Shown here piece by piece: positions 54,613 through 63,569 of a stretch of 64,000 nucleotides of DNA. The notes below the pieces were generated by a model. That model was given only the letters and a program-made list of their open reading frames with translations. It ran no database searches and had not been told where the DNA came from. The stretch's first letter is position 1. The number at the start of each line of letters is the position of its first letter. The stretch is from Microbacterium oxydans (GTDB taxonomy: Bacteria > Actinomycetota > Actinomycetes > Actinomycetales > Microbacteriaceae): contig NZ_BJOG01000004.1 of assembly GCF_006540085.1 (NCBI RefSeq), positions 558,001 to 622,000 of the forward strand, read 5' to 3'. Both the position numbers and the translations under genes were made by a program.

Positions 54613-56273
54613 CGACAACGCCCCTGTCCGCAGACGTCCTGGTGATCGGATGGGGGTTGGCGGGCCTGGTCGCCGCCGCCGAGGCGCTCGATGCCGGGCG
54701 GCGTGTCATCCTGGTGGATCAGGAACCGCGCACGAACCTCGGTGGGCAGGCCTGGTGGTCGTTCGGAGGGCTGTTCTTCATCGACTCCCCCGAGCAGCGG
54801 CGCCTCGGCATCAAGGACTCGTTGGAACTGGCGACCCAGGACTGGTTGGGCAACGCCGGATTCGATCGCCCGGAAGACGAGTGGCCCCGGCGATGGGCCG
54901 AGGCGTACCTGCAGTTCGCCGCCGGCGAGAAGCGCGCGTGGCTCCGTGAACGTGGGGTCGGCTTCTTCCCCGTCGTCGGCTGGGCGGAGCGCGGCGGCTA
55001 CGGCGCTATCGGACCTGGCAACTCCGTGCCCCGCTTCCACATCACGTGGGGCACCGGCCCGGGAATCGTCGCGCCATTCGCCGCAGCTGTCGAGCAAGGG
55101 GAGCGAGAGGGGCGCCTGACCGTGCTCCCCCGCCACCGCGTCTCCGAGCTGCTGGTGACCGACGGAACCGTCACCGGGGCACGCGGGCAGATCCTCGCGA
55201 CGAGCGGGTCGAAGCGCGGTGAGCCTTCATCGCGCGACGTCGTCGACGATTTCGAGATCACGGCGACAGCGACCATCGTCTCGTCGGGCGGCATCGGTGG
55301 AAACCACGACCTTGTACGCGCCGCTTGGCCCGCGCGCCTCGGCACTGCACCGGACCACATGCTCACCGGGGTGCCCGCGTATGTCGACGGCTCGATGCAC
55401 GGTGTGAGCGAGGCCGCCGGTGCCCGGCTGATCAACGGCGATCGCATGTGGCACTACGTCGAAGGCATCGCCAACTGGGATCCGGTGTGGCCGTCGCACG
55501 GGATCCGCATCCTCCCCGGGCCGTCTTCGCTGTGGTTCGACGCGACCGGCACTCGCCTGCCCGTGCCGCTGTTCCCCGGATTCGACACTCTCGGAACTCT
55601 CGCTCATCTGCGCACGACCGGGCACGACCACTCCTGGTTCGTCACGTCGCGCCAGATCGTCGAGAAGGAGTTCGCCCTCTCCGGAAGCGAGCAGAACCCC
55701 GACCTCACCGGGAAGGACGTGGGCCTCCTGTTGAAGTCCCGCCTGGCGAAGGGGCCCACAGGGCCGGTGCAGGCGTTCCTCGACGAGGGTGAGGACTTCA
55801 TCGTGGAGAACGACCTCGATTCGCTGCTGGAGCAGATGCAGAGGCACGCCGGCGGCGAGGTGCTGGACATCGACAACGTGCGGCGCGAGGTGCTCGCCCG
55901 CGATCGGGAGATGGAGAACGACTTCACGAAGGACGCGCAGATCGGCATGCTCCGTTCCATGCGCAGCTATCGAGGCGACAAGCTCATCCGAACGGCGGCT
56001 CCGCATCGCCTTCAGGATCCGGCCGCGGGGCCGCTCGTCGCGGTGAAGCTGCACGTGCTCACCCGCAAGTCGCTCGGCGGCATCAACACCGACCTCCAAG
56101 GGCGCGCGCTGAACGCGGTCGGCGAGCCGATCCCCGGGTTGTACGCCGCTGGCGAGGCGAGCGGTTTCGGCGGTGGCGGAGTGCACGGCTACCGTGCGCT
56201 CGAGGGGACGTTCCTCGGCGGGTGTCTGTTCTCCGGCCGCATCGCCGGACGGGCTGCGGCTCTGGCCGGATGA
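54609..56273 (+). CDS. FAD-binding dehydrogenase (KstD/fumarate reductase-like)
   Basis: About 554 residues. N-terminal GWGLAGLVAAAEALDAGRRV is the dinucleotide motif; QAWWSFGGLFFID follows; and near the C-terminus is the active-site block GLYAAGEASGFGGGGVHGYR. The family includes 3-ketosteroid dehydrogenases and flavocytochrome fumarate reductases, so the substrate is open. ATG 54609 overlaps the globin stop as ATGA; the open frame back to 54417 overlaps the globin and is discarded. It ends the MscS-globin-dehydrogenase operon. Confidence 0.92.
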   Translation: MTTTPLSADVLVIGWGLAGLVAAAEALDAGRRVILVDQEPRTNLGGQAWWSFGGLFFIDSPEQRRLGIKDSLELATQDWLGNAGFDRPEDEWPRRWAEAYLQFAAGEKRAWLRERGVGFFPVVGWAERGGYGAIGPGNSVPRFHITWGTGPGIVAPFAAAVEQGEREGRLTVLPRHRVSELLVTDGTVTGARGQILATSGSKRGEPSSRDVVDDFEITATATIVSSGGIGGNHDLVRAAWPARLGTAPDHMLTGVPAYVDGSMHGVSEAAGARLINGDRMWHYVEGIANWDPVWPSHGIRILPGPSSLWFDATGTRLPVPLFPGFDTLGTLAHLRTTGHDHSWFVTSRQIVEKEFALSGSEQNPDLTGKDVGLLLKSRLAKGPTGPVQAFLDEGEDFIVENDLDSLLEQMQRHAGGEVLDIDNVRREVLARDREMENDFTKDAQIGMLRSMRSYRGDKLIRTAAPHRLQDPAAGPLVAVKLHVLTRKSLGGINTDLQGRALNAVGEPIPGLYAAGEASGFGGGGVHGYRALEGTFLGGCLFSGRIAGRAAALAG

Positions 56274-56392
56274 TCTCGGTCCCGGGCTTTCCGGGTGAAC
56301 CTCTTCGGGGGATCCATCCTGCTTGTTCGGGGTAACCCGAAGCGGCGGCGGCGGGTCTCGAGTCGTCGCGTCCTGCTCCCTACCGTGGACTC

Positions 56393-57892
56393 GTGCGCAT
56401 CCTCTGCATCCTCGGTCTCGTCTCGGCATCGATCCTCGGCGGTACGCTCTCCGCTGCCGCCGCCGAGGCGTCGACGGCGCATGAAAGCGCGGTCAGGAGC
56501 TACGCCGAGGCGTTCGCGACTCCCGGGGTCGCGGCAGCGGTCATCTCGAATGGTGACGTCGACCTGATCGTGCACGGCCGTGATGGAGCGGGCGACCCGA
56601 TCACTCCGCAGACGCCGTTCCGGATCGCGTCGATGAGCAAGTCGATCACGGCGACCGCGATCATGCTCCTCGTGCAGGATGGAGCGCTGGCGCTCGACGA
56701 CCTCGTCGTCGAGCGGCTCCCTGAATTCACGATGGCCGACCCCAGGCATCGGGACATCACGATCAGACAGCTCTTGTCTCATACGTCGGGGCTCTCGCTG
56801 CAGACGAACGACGAGTTCTCGCTGCCGGCGCCGCGCAACACGCGGGCGGTGGTGACTGAACTCACAGGACGACGACTCGTCGCGGATCCGGGTGCTCGTT
56901 TCGAATACCACAACACGAACTACTCGCTCGCGGCCCGCATCGTCGAGGTCGTCTCCGGGCAGAGCCTCGACGAGTTCCTCCGTCAGCGGCTTTTCGCCCC
57001 GCTCGGGATGCTCGACTCTCGAAGCGTCGACGCCTGTGATCAGAGCGTCGACGGGCTCACACCCGGCTACTCCGTGGTGCTCGGGGTCGCCTATGTCATG
57101 CCGGAGATGCCGGGCCGGTGCGGCGGCAACGGTGGTGTGGTCTCGACGCTTTCCGACATGGTGCAATGGCTGGGTTTCAACCAGGGTGACGTCGGTGCGG
57201 ACATCCTGGATCCGGTGCTGCGGGAGGAACTGCATTCTGTGCAACCGGGCGCCGTGTCGTATGCCCTGGGATGGCAGAACCTCGGTCCGGACGGAGCACC
57301 AGCGCCCGGCGTCCTGTCGCACGCGGGTACTCTCGCGACGTTCGGCGGGTCGATGGCCTTCGACACCACCACCGGTACCGCAGCCGTGGTGCTGACGAAC
57401 GGGGTGGGCTCCCCCGGCGAGCTGGTGCGTCACCTGATCGAAGGCGACGCGTCCGCGGCGACGTACGAGAATCCGCTGGATATCGCGAACAGGATCCTCC
57501 TGGGTGTCACAGCGTTCGCGTCGATCGTTCTGCTCGTCACGACGCTGAGGGCTCCGCGGTGGGCGAGGCGGATGCGCGGAGAGGGGAGGTCGCGTGCCGG
57601 TGTCCGGCTCGTTCCGTTCGCGCTCGTCATCGTGGCGGGGTTCTTCGTCCCCCTGGTGCCAGGGCTGCTCGGGGGATCCGTGAACTGGCAGTACTGGGTG
57701 ATCGACCTCTGGCTGTTCCCGCTCTTGGACGCTCTGGGACTCGTGCTCGTACTGGGTGGCACAAGCGCGCTGGTGAGCAGGATCGTGGCACTGCGGCTGG
57801 ACTCGCGGGCGCCCGGAGGATCTCAGCCCGCGGAGCCGGTGTCCCGGACGCTCGTGAGACCCGATGCGACGGGACCGCGCGAGAGCACGTGA
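56393..57892 (+). CDS. Beta-lactamase-like serine hydrolase with C-terminal membrane helices
   Basis: A 499-residue class C beta-lactamase/DD-peptidase-like hydrolase. An N-terminal signal segment (VRILCILGLVSASILGGTLS) precedes the SxxK motif SMSK at 80-83, the YxN motif at Tyr172 and HAG at about 310 (equivalent to KTG). The C-terminal 130 residues contain three hydrophobic helices (ILLGVTAFASIVLLV and others), so the catalytic domain is probably external and anchored. Substrate unknown; this group includes peptidases and esterases. The 3' 70 bases overlap the convergent gene. Confidence 0.88.
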   Translation: MRILCILGLVSASILGGTLSAAAAEASTAHESAVRSYAEAFATPGVAAAVISNGDVDLIVHGRDGAGDPITPQTPFRIASMSKSITATAIMLLVQDGALALDDLVVERLPEFTMADPRHRDITIRQLLSHTSGLSLQTNDEFSLPAPRNTRAVVTELTGRRLVADPGARFEYHNTNYSLAARIVEVVSGQSLDEFLRQRLFAPLGMLDSRSVDACDQSVDGLTPGYSVVLGVAYVMPEMPGRCGGNGGVVSTLSDMVQWLGFNQGDVGADILDPVLREELHSVQPGAVSYALGWQNLGPDGAPAPGVLSHAGTLATFGGSMAFDTTTGTAAVVLTNGVGSPGELVRHLIEGDASAATYENPLDIANRILLGVTAFASIVLLVTTLRAPRWARRMRGEGRSRAGVRLVPFALVIVAGFFVPLVPGLLGGSVNWQYWVIDLWLFPLLDALGLVLVLGGTSALVSRIVALRLDSRAPGGSQPAEPVSRTLVRPDATGPREST

Positions 57893-58488
57893 CCACGTCG
57901 GAAGGCGAGACGTGTCCACCGCCCCGACTTCGACACGCGGACCTGCTCCTCACCGGAGATGAACCCCATCGCGTCGGCAGCGAAGGCGATTCCCCGAGGG
58001 AGGCCGTCGAGGTCCTCGTCGGGTTCGCCCCAGATCGCCGCACGCAGGGCGCGTACGGCCTCTTCGCCGGATCCCGGGGCTGCGCCGCGGGCGACGGCGG
58101 AGATTCCCCACTGCGCGCGCTGCGCGATCACAGATGCGTCGAGCTCCCCTACGGGCTCCCAAGAGCCACGGGGCGGAGCCACCCCGGCCCAGGCGGGCGA
58201 CATCCCGGTCTCCGGGAGACCGAGCCGCTGCGGCTCATCGGTCTGCGAGAGCTGGTCGACCACGATGTCGCACTCGAGCTCGGGGTCGGCGTGCACGATC
58301 CGCATCGCGAGGATCGTCGGTGTCTGGTCGAAGAGTCCATGGGGAGCGAGCGCCGCGGTCGTGAGGGCGAGCACACCGTTCCCCGCCTGCAACCGTACTC
58401 CCTCGTCCGTGATCCGTGACGCGCGTCCCACGAACGTGAGGACGTCCTTCGCTGTGTCCGGGTCGGCGAGGAGGAGGTGATGCGGCAC
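57823..58488 (-). CDS. Conserved hypothetical protein (unknown)
   Basis: About 221 residues from GTG 58488 (VPHHLLLADPDTAKDVLTF). I recognise no domain. The segment VGRASRITDEGVRLQAG begins a beta-rich N-terminal half, and the middle has DPELECDIVVDQL. The start sits 50 bases from the divergent tesB; no ribosome site is clear. Coding is supported by a long open frame with ordinary actinobacterial composition, and the 3' end overlaps the convergent hydrolase by 70 bases, which is unusual and argues one of the two 3' ends is poorly conserved. Confidence 0.7.
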   Translation of the reverse strand: MPHHLLLADPDTAKDVLTFVGRASRITDEGVRLQAGNGVLALTTAALAPHGLFDQTPTILAMRIVHADPELECDIVVDQLSQTDEPQRLGLPETGMSPAWAGVAPPRGSWEPVGELDASVIAQRAQWGISAVARGAAPGSGEEAVRALRAAIWGEPDEDLDGLPRGIAFAADAMGFISGEEQVRVSKSGRWTRLAFRRGHVLSRGPVASGLTSVRDTGSAG

Positions 58489-58538
58489 GCGTTCTAAACT
58501 ACCAACGGAGCGGCGCCTCGGGGCGCGGAGAGGAACAG

Positions 58539-59429
58539 ATGAGCACGGACGAGCACGCCACCCGGACCGTCGAGCGACTGCTCGAGGTGCTCGATCTCGA
58601 TTCGACGCAGGCACGGACCACGGAGGACATCTTCACGGGTTCTTCGCACCCGATGCCGAGCGGGCGGATCTACGGTGGCCAGGTCCTCGCTCAGGCGCTC
58701 CTGGCTGCCGAACGCACGCTCCCCGAGGATCGGGCTGCGCACTCGATGCACGGCTACTTCCTGCGCCCCGGCGACGCGAGCCAGGGCATCACGATCTCTG
58801 TGGACCGCATCCACGACGGACGTTCCTTCTCGACGCGCCGTGCCCAGGCGTACCAGAACGGTGTGCCGATCTTCTCGATGATCGCTTCCTTCCAGGACGC
58901 GGACCCCGGTGTCGAACATGCGGCATCGATGCCGGAGGGCATTCCCGCACCGGAAGACCTGGCTCCGGACGAGGCCCGCGTGCAGGGGCTCCCCGGCGGG
59001 ACGGCCCGGATGCTGAGCGAGCGAGCAGCGGACATCCGTCACGTCGACTCGCCGTTGTATCTGCCCAGTGACGACGAGCGCATACCGCAGCAGGCCGTGT
59101 GGATGCGCCTGCGGGCTCCGCTCCCCGACGACCCGCGTCTGCATCGCGCAGCCCTCGCCTACCTCAGCGACATGACGATCCAGGAGTCCATCCTTCGGGC
59201 GCACGGCGTGTACTGGGCGCTTCCCGGTCTCAAAGTCGCGAGCCTCGATCACGCGATGTGGTGGCACCGGCCCGCGCGGGTGGACGAGTGGCTCCTGTAC
59301 GTGCAGGAGTCCCCGAACGCGCGCGGCGGACGGGGACTCGCCACCGGCCGGATCTTCACCCGTGACGGCGAGTTCGTGGCGAGCGTCGCGCAGGAGATCA
59401 TGATCCGCGTCCCTGACGATCAGGACTGA
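58539..59429 (+). CDS. tesB: Acyl-CoA thioesterase II (TesB)
   Basis: A 296-residue double hot-dog TesB. N-terminal segment IYGGQVLAQALLAAERTLPE, HSMHGYFLRPGD, and the C-terminal acid/His region HAMWWHRPARVDEWLLY are as in TesB. It hydrolyses medium and long acyl-CoA. ATG 58539 has GGAGAGGA just upstream. The 50-base gap to the divergent gene must hold both promoters. Confidence 0.93.
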   Translation: MSTDEHATRTVERLLEVLDLDSTQARTTEDIFTGSSHPMPSGRIYGGQVLAQALLAAERTLPEDRAAHSMHGYFLRPGDASQGITISVDRIHDGRSFSTRRAQAYQNGVPIFSMIASFQDADPGVEHAASMPEGIPAPEDLAPDEARVQGLPGGTARMLSERAADIRHVDSPLYLPSDDERIPQQAVWMRLRAPLPDDPRLHRAALAYLSDMTIQESILRAHGVYWALPGLKVASLDHAMWWHRPARVDEWLLYVQESPNARGGRGLATGRIFTRDGEFVASVAQEIMIRVPDDQD

Positions 59430-59542
59430 CGAGCAGCACTGACCAGCAGCGCTGAAGCGTCTGCCGGGTTTGACTGGCCCGACCGGCTTGAAGAGCTGGC
59501 AGCTTCGGTCGAGGCGCGCTGCGACCGGGACCGCGGCCGGTG

Positions 59543-60028
59543 TCAGCGGTGTGTGTACTCGATCGATTCGCCGACGTACGGCTCCCAGACGTCGCGCATC
59601 TCCTGGGTCAGGCGGGTCGGGCGACCGGTCTGCGCGTCGACCAGGACGATGATCGCCGTCGAGCGCGCGTAGATCTGACGAGGTTCCGCCGTCGGATCGT
59701 TGTGTACCTCGTAGCAGACCTCGACGCTGGATCCGCCGAGCTTGCCGAACCACATCTGCACCTCGAGCGGTCGCCGCTGATACGGCACCGGCGCGAGGTA
59801 TTCGATCTCCTGGCGGGCGATCAGCGTGAGGATCCCCTCTTCGATGCCCGAATCGAGCACCGCCGTCGATGGAGCCTCCTCGCCGGGGCCCGCACGCCAG
59901 AACGCTCGCACGCGAGCCTCCTCGAGCAGTTTCAGCATCGAGGTGTTGTTGACGTGGTTGAACGCATCCAGATCGCCCCAGCGGAGCTGGATCGGGATGT
60001 GCAGGCGGGGCCCCGGCGTCGCGGTCAT
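59543..60028 (-). CDS. Acyl-CoA thioesterase (4HBT hot-dog)
   Basis: A 161-residue hot-dog thioesterase with the 4-hydroxybenzoyl-CoA thioesterase signature RWGDLDAFNHVNN (catalytic Asp), ARVRAFW and a strand YEVHNDPTAEPR. It would hydrolyse short or aromatic acyl-CoA. It lies 7 bases downstream of ettA on the same strand. Confidence 0.9.
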   Translation of the reverse strand: MTATPGPRLHIPIQLRWGDLDAFNHVNNTSMLKLLEEARVRAFWRAGPGEEAPSTAVLDSGIEEGILTLIARQEIEYLAPVPYQRRPLEVQMWFGKLGGSSVEVCYEVHNDPTAEPRQIYARSTAIIVLVDAQTGRPTRLTQEMRDVWEPYVGESIEYTHR

Positions 60029-60035
60029 GACGGAG

Positions 60036-61715
60036 TCAGTCGCGCGTCAGCTTGCGGTGGGTCGAGCGGTGCGGCTTGGCGGCATCTGCGCCGAGACGCT
60101 CGATCTTGTTCTCCTCGTACGCCTCGAAGTTGCCCTCGAACCAATACCACTGGTCCGGCTTCTCGTCGGTTCCCTCGTAGGCGAGGATGTGCGTGGCGAT
60201 GCGGTCGAGGAACCACCGGTCGTGGGTGATCACCACGGCGCAGCCGGGGAACTCGAGCAGCGCGTTCTCCAGCGAGCTCAGGGTCTCGACGTCGAGGTCG
60301 TTCGTGGGCTCGTCGAGAAGAAGCAGGTTGCCACCCTCCTTGAGGGTCAGCGCCAGGTTGAGGCGGTTGCGCTCACCACCGGAGAGCACGCCGGCCTTCT
60401 TCTGCTGATCGGGGCCCTTGAAGCCGAACTTCGACACGTAGGCGCGCGACGGGATCTCGGTCTTGCCGACCGTGATGTAGTCGAGGCCGTCGGAGACGAC
60501 CTCCCACAGCGTCTTGTTCGGGTCGATGTTGGAGCGGGACTGGTCGACATAGCTGATCTTGACCGTCTCACCGATCTTCAGGTCTCCGCCGTCGAGCGGC
60601 TCGAGCCCGACGATGGTCTTGAACAGGGTGGTCTTTCCCACACCGTTCGGCCCGATGACGCCGACGATGCCGTTCGGCGGGAGGCTGAAGCTGAGTCCAT
60701 CGATGAGCGAGCGCCCGTCGAAGCCCTTCTTCAGGTTCTTGGCCTCGATGACCACGCTTCCGAGACGCGGGCCCGCCGGAATCTGGATCTCCTCGAAGTC
60801 GAGCTTCCTGGTCCGCTCCGCCTCGGAAGCCATCTCCTCGTATCGGGCGAGACGCGCCTTCGACTTGGTCTGGCGACCCTTCGCGCTGGAACGCACCCAC
60901 TCCAGCTCCTCCTTGAGGCGCTTGGCGAGCTTGGCGTCCTTCTTGCCCTGGATCTCGAGGCGTTCGCCCTTCTTCTCCAGGTACGTCGAGTAGTTGCCCT
61001 CGTAACCGATCAGGCGGCCGCGGTCGACCTCGGCGATCCACTCGGCCACGTGGTCGAGGAAGTACCGGTCGTGGGTGATCGCGATGACGGCGCCCTTGTA
61101 TGCCTGGAGGTGCTGCTCGAGCCAGAGCACGCTCTCGGCGTCGAGGTGGTTGGTCGGCTCGTCCAGCAGCAGCAGATCGGGCTTCTGGAGGAGCAGCTTC
61201 GCCAGCGCCACGCGACGCTTCTCTCCACCCGACAGCGGTGCGATGGCCGCGTCTCCCGGAGGGGTGCGGAGGGCGTCCATGGCCTGCTCGAGCTGCGAGT
61301 CGAGGTCCCAACCGTCTGCCGCGTCGATCTCCTCCTGAAGCGAGCCCATCTCGGCGAGGAGAGCGTCGAAGTCGGCATCGGGATCCGCCATCAGAGCGGA
61401 GATCTCGTTGAACCGGTCGAGCTTGGCCTTGATCGCGATCCCGTCCTGGATGTTCTCCAGAACGGTCTTGGTCTCGTCGAGTTCAGGTTCCTGCATCAGG
61501 ATGCCGACCGTGAAGCCCGGGGAGAGCTTCGCCTCGCCGTTCGACGGGGTGTCGAGTCCTGCCATGATCTTGAGGATGGTCGACTTACCCGCGCCGTTCG
61601 GACCGACCATGCCGATCTTGGCCCCGGGGAGGAACGCCATGGTCACGTCGTCGAGGATGAGCTTCTCGCCCACCGCCTTGCGCGCACGAACCATCGAGTA
61701 GATGTACTCAGCCAC
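60036..61715 (-). CDS. ettA: Energy-dependent translational throttle protein EttA (ABC-F)
   Basis: A 559-residue ABC-F ATPase. Two cassettes: GPNGAGKSTILKI/LSGGEKRRVALAKLLLQ/LLLLDEPTNHLDAES, and GPNGVGKTTLFKT/LSGGERNRLNLALTL/LLLLDEPTNDLD. The linker with KKDAKLAKRLKEELEWVRSS and a PtIM-like arm fit EttA, which regulates the first peptide bond according to ATP level on the ribosome. GTG 61715 gives MAEYIYSM, the conserved EttA N-terminus. Confidence 0.96.
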   Translation of the reverse strand: MAEYIYSMVRARKAVGEKLILDDVTMAFLPGAKIGMVGPNGAGKSTILKIMAGLDTPSNGEAKLSPGFTVGILMQEPELDETKTVLENIQDGIAIKAKLDRFNEISALMADPDADFDALLAEMGSLQEEIDAADGWDLDSQLEQAMDALRTPPGDAAIAPLSGGEKRRVALAKLLLQKPDLLLLDEPTNHLDAESVLWLEQHLQAYKGAVIAITHDRYFLDHVAEWIAEVDRGRLIGYEGNYSTYLEKKGERLEIQGKKDAKLAKRLKEELEWVRSSAKGRQTKSKARLARYEEMASEAERTRKLDFEEIQIPAGPRLGSVVIEAKNLKKGFDGRSLIDGLSFSLPPNGIVGVIGPNGVGKTTLFKTIVGLEPLDGGDLKIGETVKISYVDQSRSNIDPNKTLWEVVSDGLDYITVGKTEIPSRAYVSKFGFKGPDQQKKAGVLSGGERNRLNLALTLKEGGNLLLLDEPTNDLDVETLSSLENALLEFPGCAVVITHDRWFLDRIATHILAYEGTDEKPDQWYWFEGNFEAYEENKIERLGADAAKPHRSTHRKLTRD

Positions 61716-61778
61716 CGAAAACCGCTCCTTCTGTTGGCGTCGAAGATCGACACTCCAGCCTACCGGCCCCCTGGCATC

Positions 61779-62276
61779 TCACCAGTCGATCGGACGTGTG
61801 GTGCCGACGAGACAGCGCCCCTCCGCGAGCTGCGGGAGAACCGCCGTGACGACCTGACCGGTGGAAGGACCGACCTGGCCGACGAGGCACTCGTCATTGC
61901 CCCAGCGGACCGAGAACTGCAGACTCTCCGCCGGGTTGCCCACCGTGGTCAGGTCCTGGGTCACCTGCATCGAATCGCGATCGAATCCTGCGCCGATCAG
62001 CGCGTCGATGTACGCCCGACCTTCGCCGCGCTGCTCGGTCGCCCAAACGCCCTCCGCGGTAGCGGTGAACAGCGGCAGATTGTCGTCTGCGCTGCCATCC
62101 GGCACGAGAACGGGCCCGACGGGTGCCGTCGATTCCGCGTCCGGTGAGGCGGAGGCCGTGGCGGAGGGAGACGGTGCGGCGGTCGGCGTGCAGCCGGACA
62201 GGAGCATGGCGACGACAGCGGCGGCGGCTAGTGCACCGGCTGTGCGCGGCGGAGGAAGGACCGATCGACGAAGCAC
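61779..62276 (-). CDS. Lipoprotein, DUF6993-like
   Basis: A 165-residue secreted protein with an N-terminal signal and lipobox LLSGC (residues about 25-29). A Ser/Thr/Ala-rich linker (TPTAAPSPSATASASPD) is followed by a small globular domain with NLPLFTATAEGVWATEQRG, FDRDSMQVTQD and the paired Cys in NDECLVGQVG and EGRCLVGTT, which may form a disulfide. The function is unknown. Confidence 0.8.
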   Translation of the reverse strand: MLRRSVLPPPRTAGALAAAAVVAMLLSGCTPTAAPSPSATASASPDAESTAPVGPVLVPDGSADDNLPLFTATAEGVWATEQRGEGRAYIDALIGAGFDRDSMQVTQDLTTVGNPAESLQFSVRWGNDECLVGQVGPSTGQVVTAVLPQLAEGRCLVGTTRPIDW

Positions 62277-62369
62277 GTGCCGAGTCTACGTCGCCTTCTC
62301 ATCACACCTGCGCTGTCCTCGTGCCCCGTTCACGCGCGCAGCCGTGCGCCGTCGCCGAGGCAACGCCCG

Positions 62370-62876
62370 TCACGCGCTCCCGGCCACCTCTACGTCCGGT
62401 GCCGACCAGGAGAGTGCGAACGCGGATGAATCGCTCCCCGAGCCCAGCGCATCGACGTCATCCTCGGAGACACGCGTATCCGGTGATTCGGTCGACGTGT
62501 CGGGAATACTCGTCTGCGGACGCGGCTGCGGGCGATACGCCGTGGTTCCCCACCGCAGATCATGGCCGATCGCGTCTGCCTCGATGTCGACACTGGTGCC
62601 GTGCTTCCCATTGCTCTCCCAGTTGCGGATCTTGAGACGCCCCGTCACGATGACGCTGTCTCCCGTGCGCAGCGACGCCTTGGCGTTCTCTCCGAGGTGG
62701 CGGAACGCCGCCACCGAGTACCAGTTGGTGCCCGAATCCGTCCACGTCTGCGTCGCGGCATCGAAGCGACGGTGCGTGGTGGCAAGGCGGAAGTTGGTGA
62801 CAGGGACCCCTCCGCCTGTCTGTGTCTGCGTCGGGTCGGTGGCGACTCGTCCCACGATGGTCAGGGTGTCGATCAT
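62370..62876 (-). CDS. Single-stranded DNA-binding protein, short paralogue
   Basis: About 168 residues with an OB-fold SSB domain: VGRVATDPTQTQTGGGVPVTNFRLATT, NWYSVAAFRHLGENAKASLRTGDSVIVTGRL and the Trp-containing strand KIRNWESNGKHGTS. The C-terminus is short and ends SAPDVEVAGSA, without the acidic-Pro-Phe tip that recruits repair partners. It is probably a second SSB (SsbB-type, competence or recombination). ATG 62876 has GAGAGGA upstream. Confidence 0.9.
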   Translation of the reverse strand: MIDTLTIVGRVATDPTQTQTGGGVPVTNFRLATTHRRFDAATQTWTDSGTNWYSVAAFRHLGENAKASLRTGDSVIVTGRLKIRNWESNGKHGTSVDIEADAIGHDLRWGTTAYRPQPRPQTSIPDTSTESPDTRVSEDDVDALGSGSDSSAFALSWSAPDVEVAGSA

Positions 62877-63081
62877 GTTCGTATCCTCTCGATCGCCGGG
62901 TCTCTTCCGGCTTTCTCCAGCTTGCGCGGGAGCATCGGGCCGCGGATGCGGTGAAGACGCTACCGGTGGACAGATTGCAGATCGCGCGGACGGTGGAGAG
63001 AAAGCCCCGATGACAGCGACGGAACCTGCGACGGCGAATGTCGGTGGTCGGTCATATCTTCGAATCATGAAAGGAGTACCG

Positions 63082-63351
63082 ATGTCCGACCACCTGACCA
63101 CCTCCCTACCCGACGTCCCGTTCGCCACGCCTCGACTCTCCTCTGCGCGCGAGCATCTGGTCCGCGCTGCCGATCACCTCTGGAGGGTGCAGGATCGCCG
63201 GGAGCACATCCTGGGTCATCTCCGGATCGTCGCCGATCCGCTGGGGCTTCGGTACCGCGCCGAACGGCTGCACCTCGCGACGGGCGTGTTCCGCGTCGTC
63301 GGCGAGTTCTGGCGTGTGGACGACGCGGTCGCGGCTCTGCGTGCTTCCTGA
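63082..63351 (+). CDS. Small hypothetical protein
   Basis: About 89 residues. ATG 63082 has AAGGAG 6 bases upstream; the ATG at 63067 is too close to it. The sequence has ARLSSAREHLVRAADHLWRVQ-like helices (SSAREHLVRAADHLWRVQDR) and GLRYRAERLHLATGVFRVVGEFWRVD. It has no domain I recognise. It is divergent from the short SSB gene (205 bases). Confidence 0.6.
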   Translation: MSDHLTTSLPDVPFATPRLSSAREHLVRAADHLWRVQDRREHILGHLRIVADPLGLRYRAERLHLATGVFRVVGEFWRVDDAVAALRAS

Positions 63352-63410
63352 CGACGGCCAGGAGCCCGGTCCCGTTCCGCGTCTCTCACCGGGATTCGAT
63401 CCTGCGTGGT

Positions 63411-63483
63411 GCCCCCGGCAGGATTCGAACCTGCGACCAAGAGATTAGAAGGCTCCTGCTCTATCCCCTGAGCTACGGAGGCG
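63411..63483 (-). tRNA. tRNA-Arg (anticodon TCT)
   Basis: Acceptor GCCTCCG pairs with CGGGGGC (one T-G), D loop CAGGGGATAGAG, anticodon loop CTTCTAA (TCT) and T-loop GGTTCGAATCC. Discriminator A; no encoded CCA. 73 bases, complete and canonical. Confidence 0.97.
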
Positions 63484-63569
63484 CACGCGTCTAGAGTATC
63501 GCGCTCCTGCCGAACGATCATGACGCCGGTTCCGGTCGGGGATGTCGGGACCGTCGATAGGATGGCGAC

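Noticed and set aside
59826..62147. A 773-codon plus-strand frame opposite ettA
   Set aside because: ettA on the other strand has full ABC-F motifs; this frame is low-complexity Leu/Arg/Glu-rich and spans the stop of the adjacent gene.
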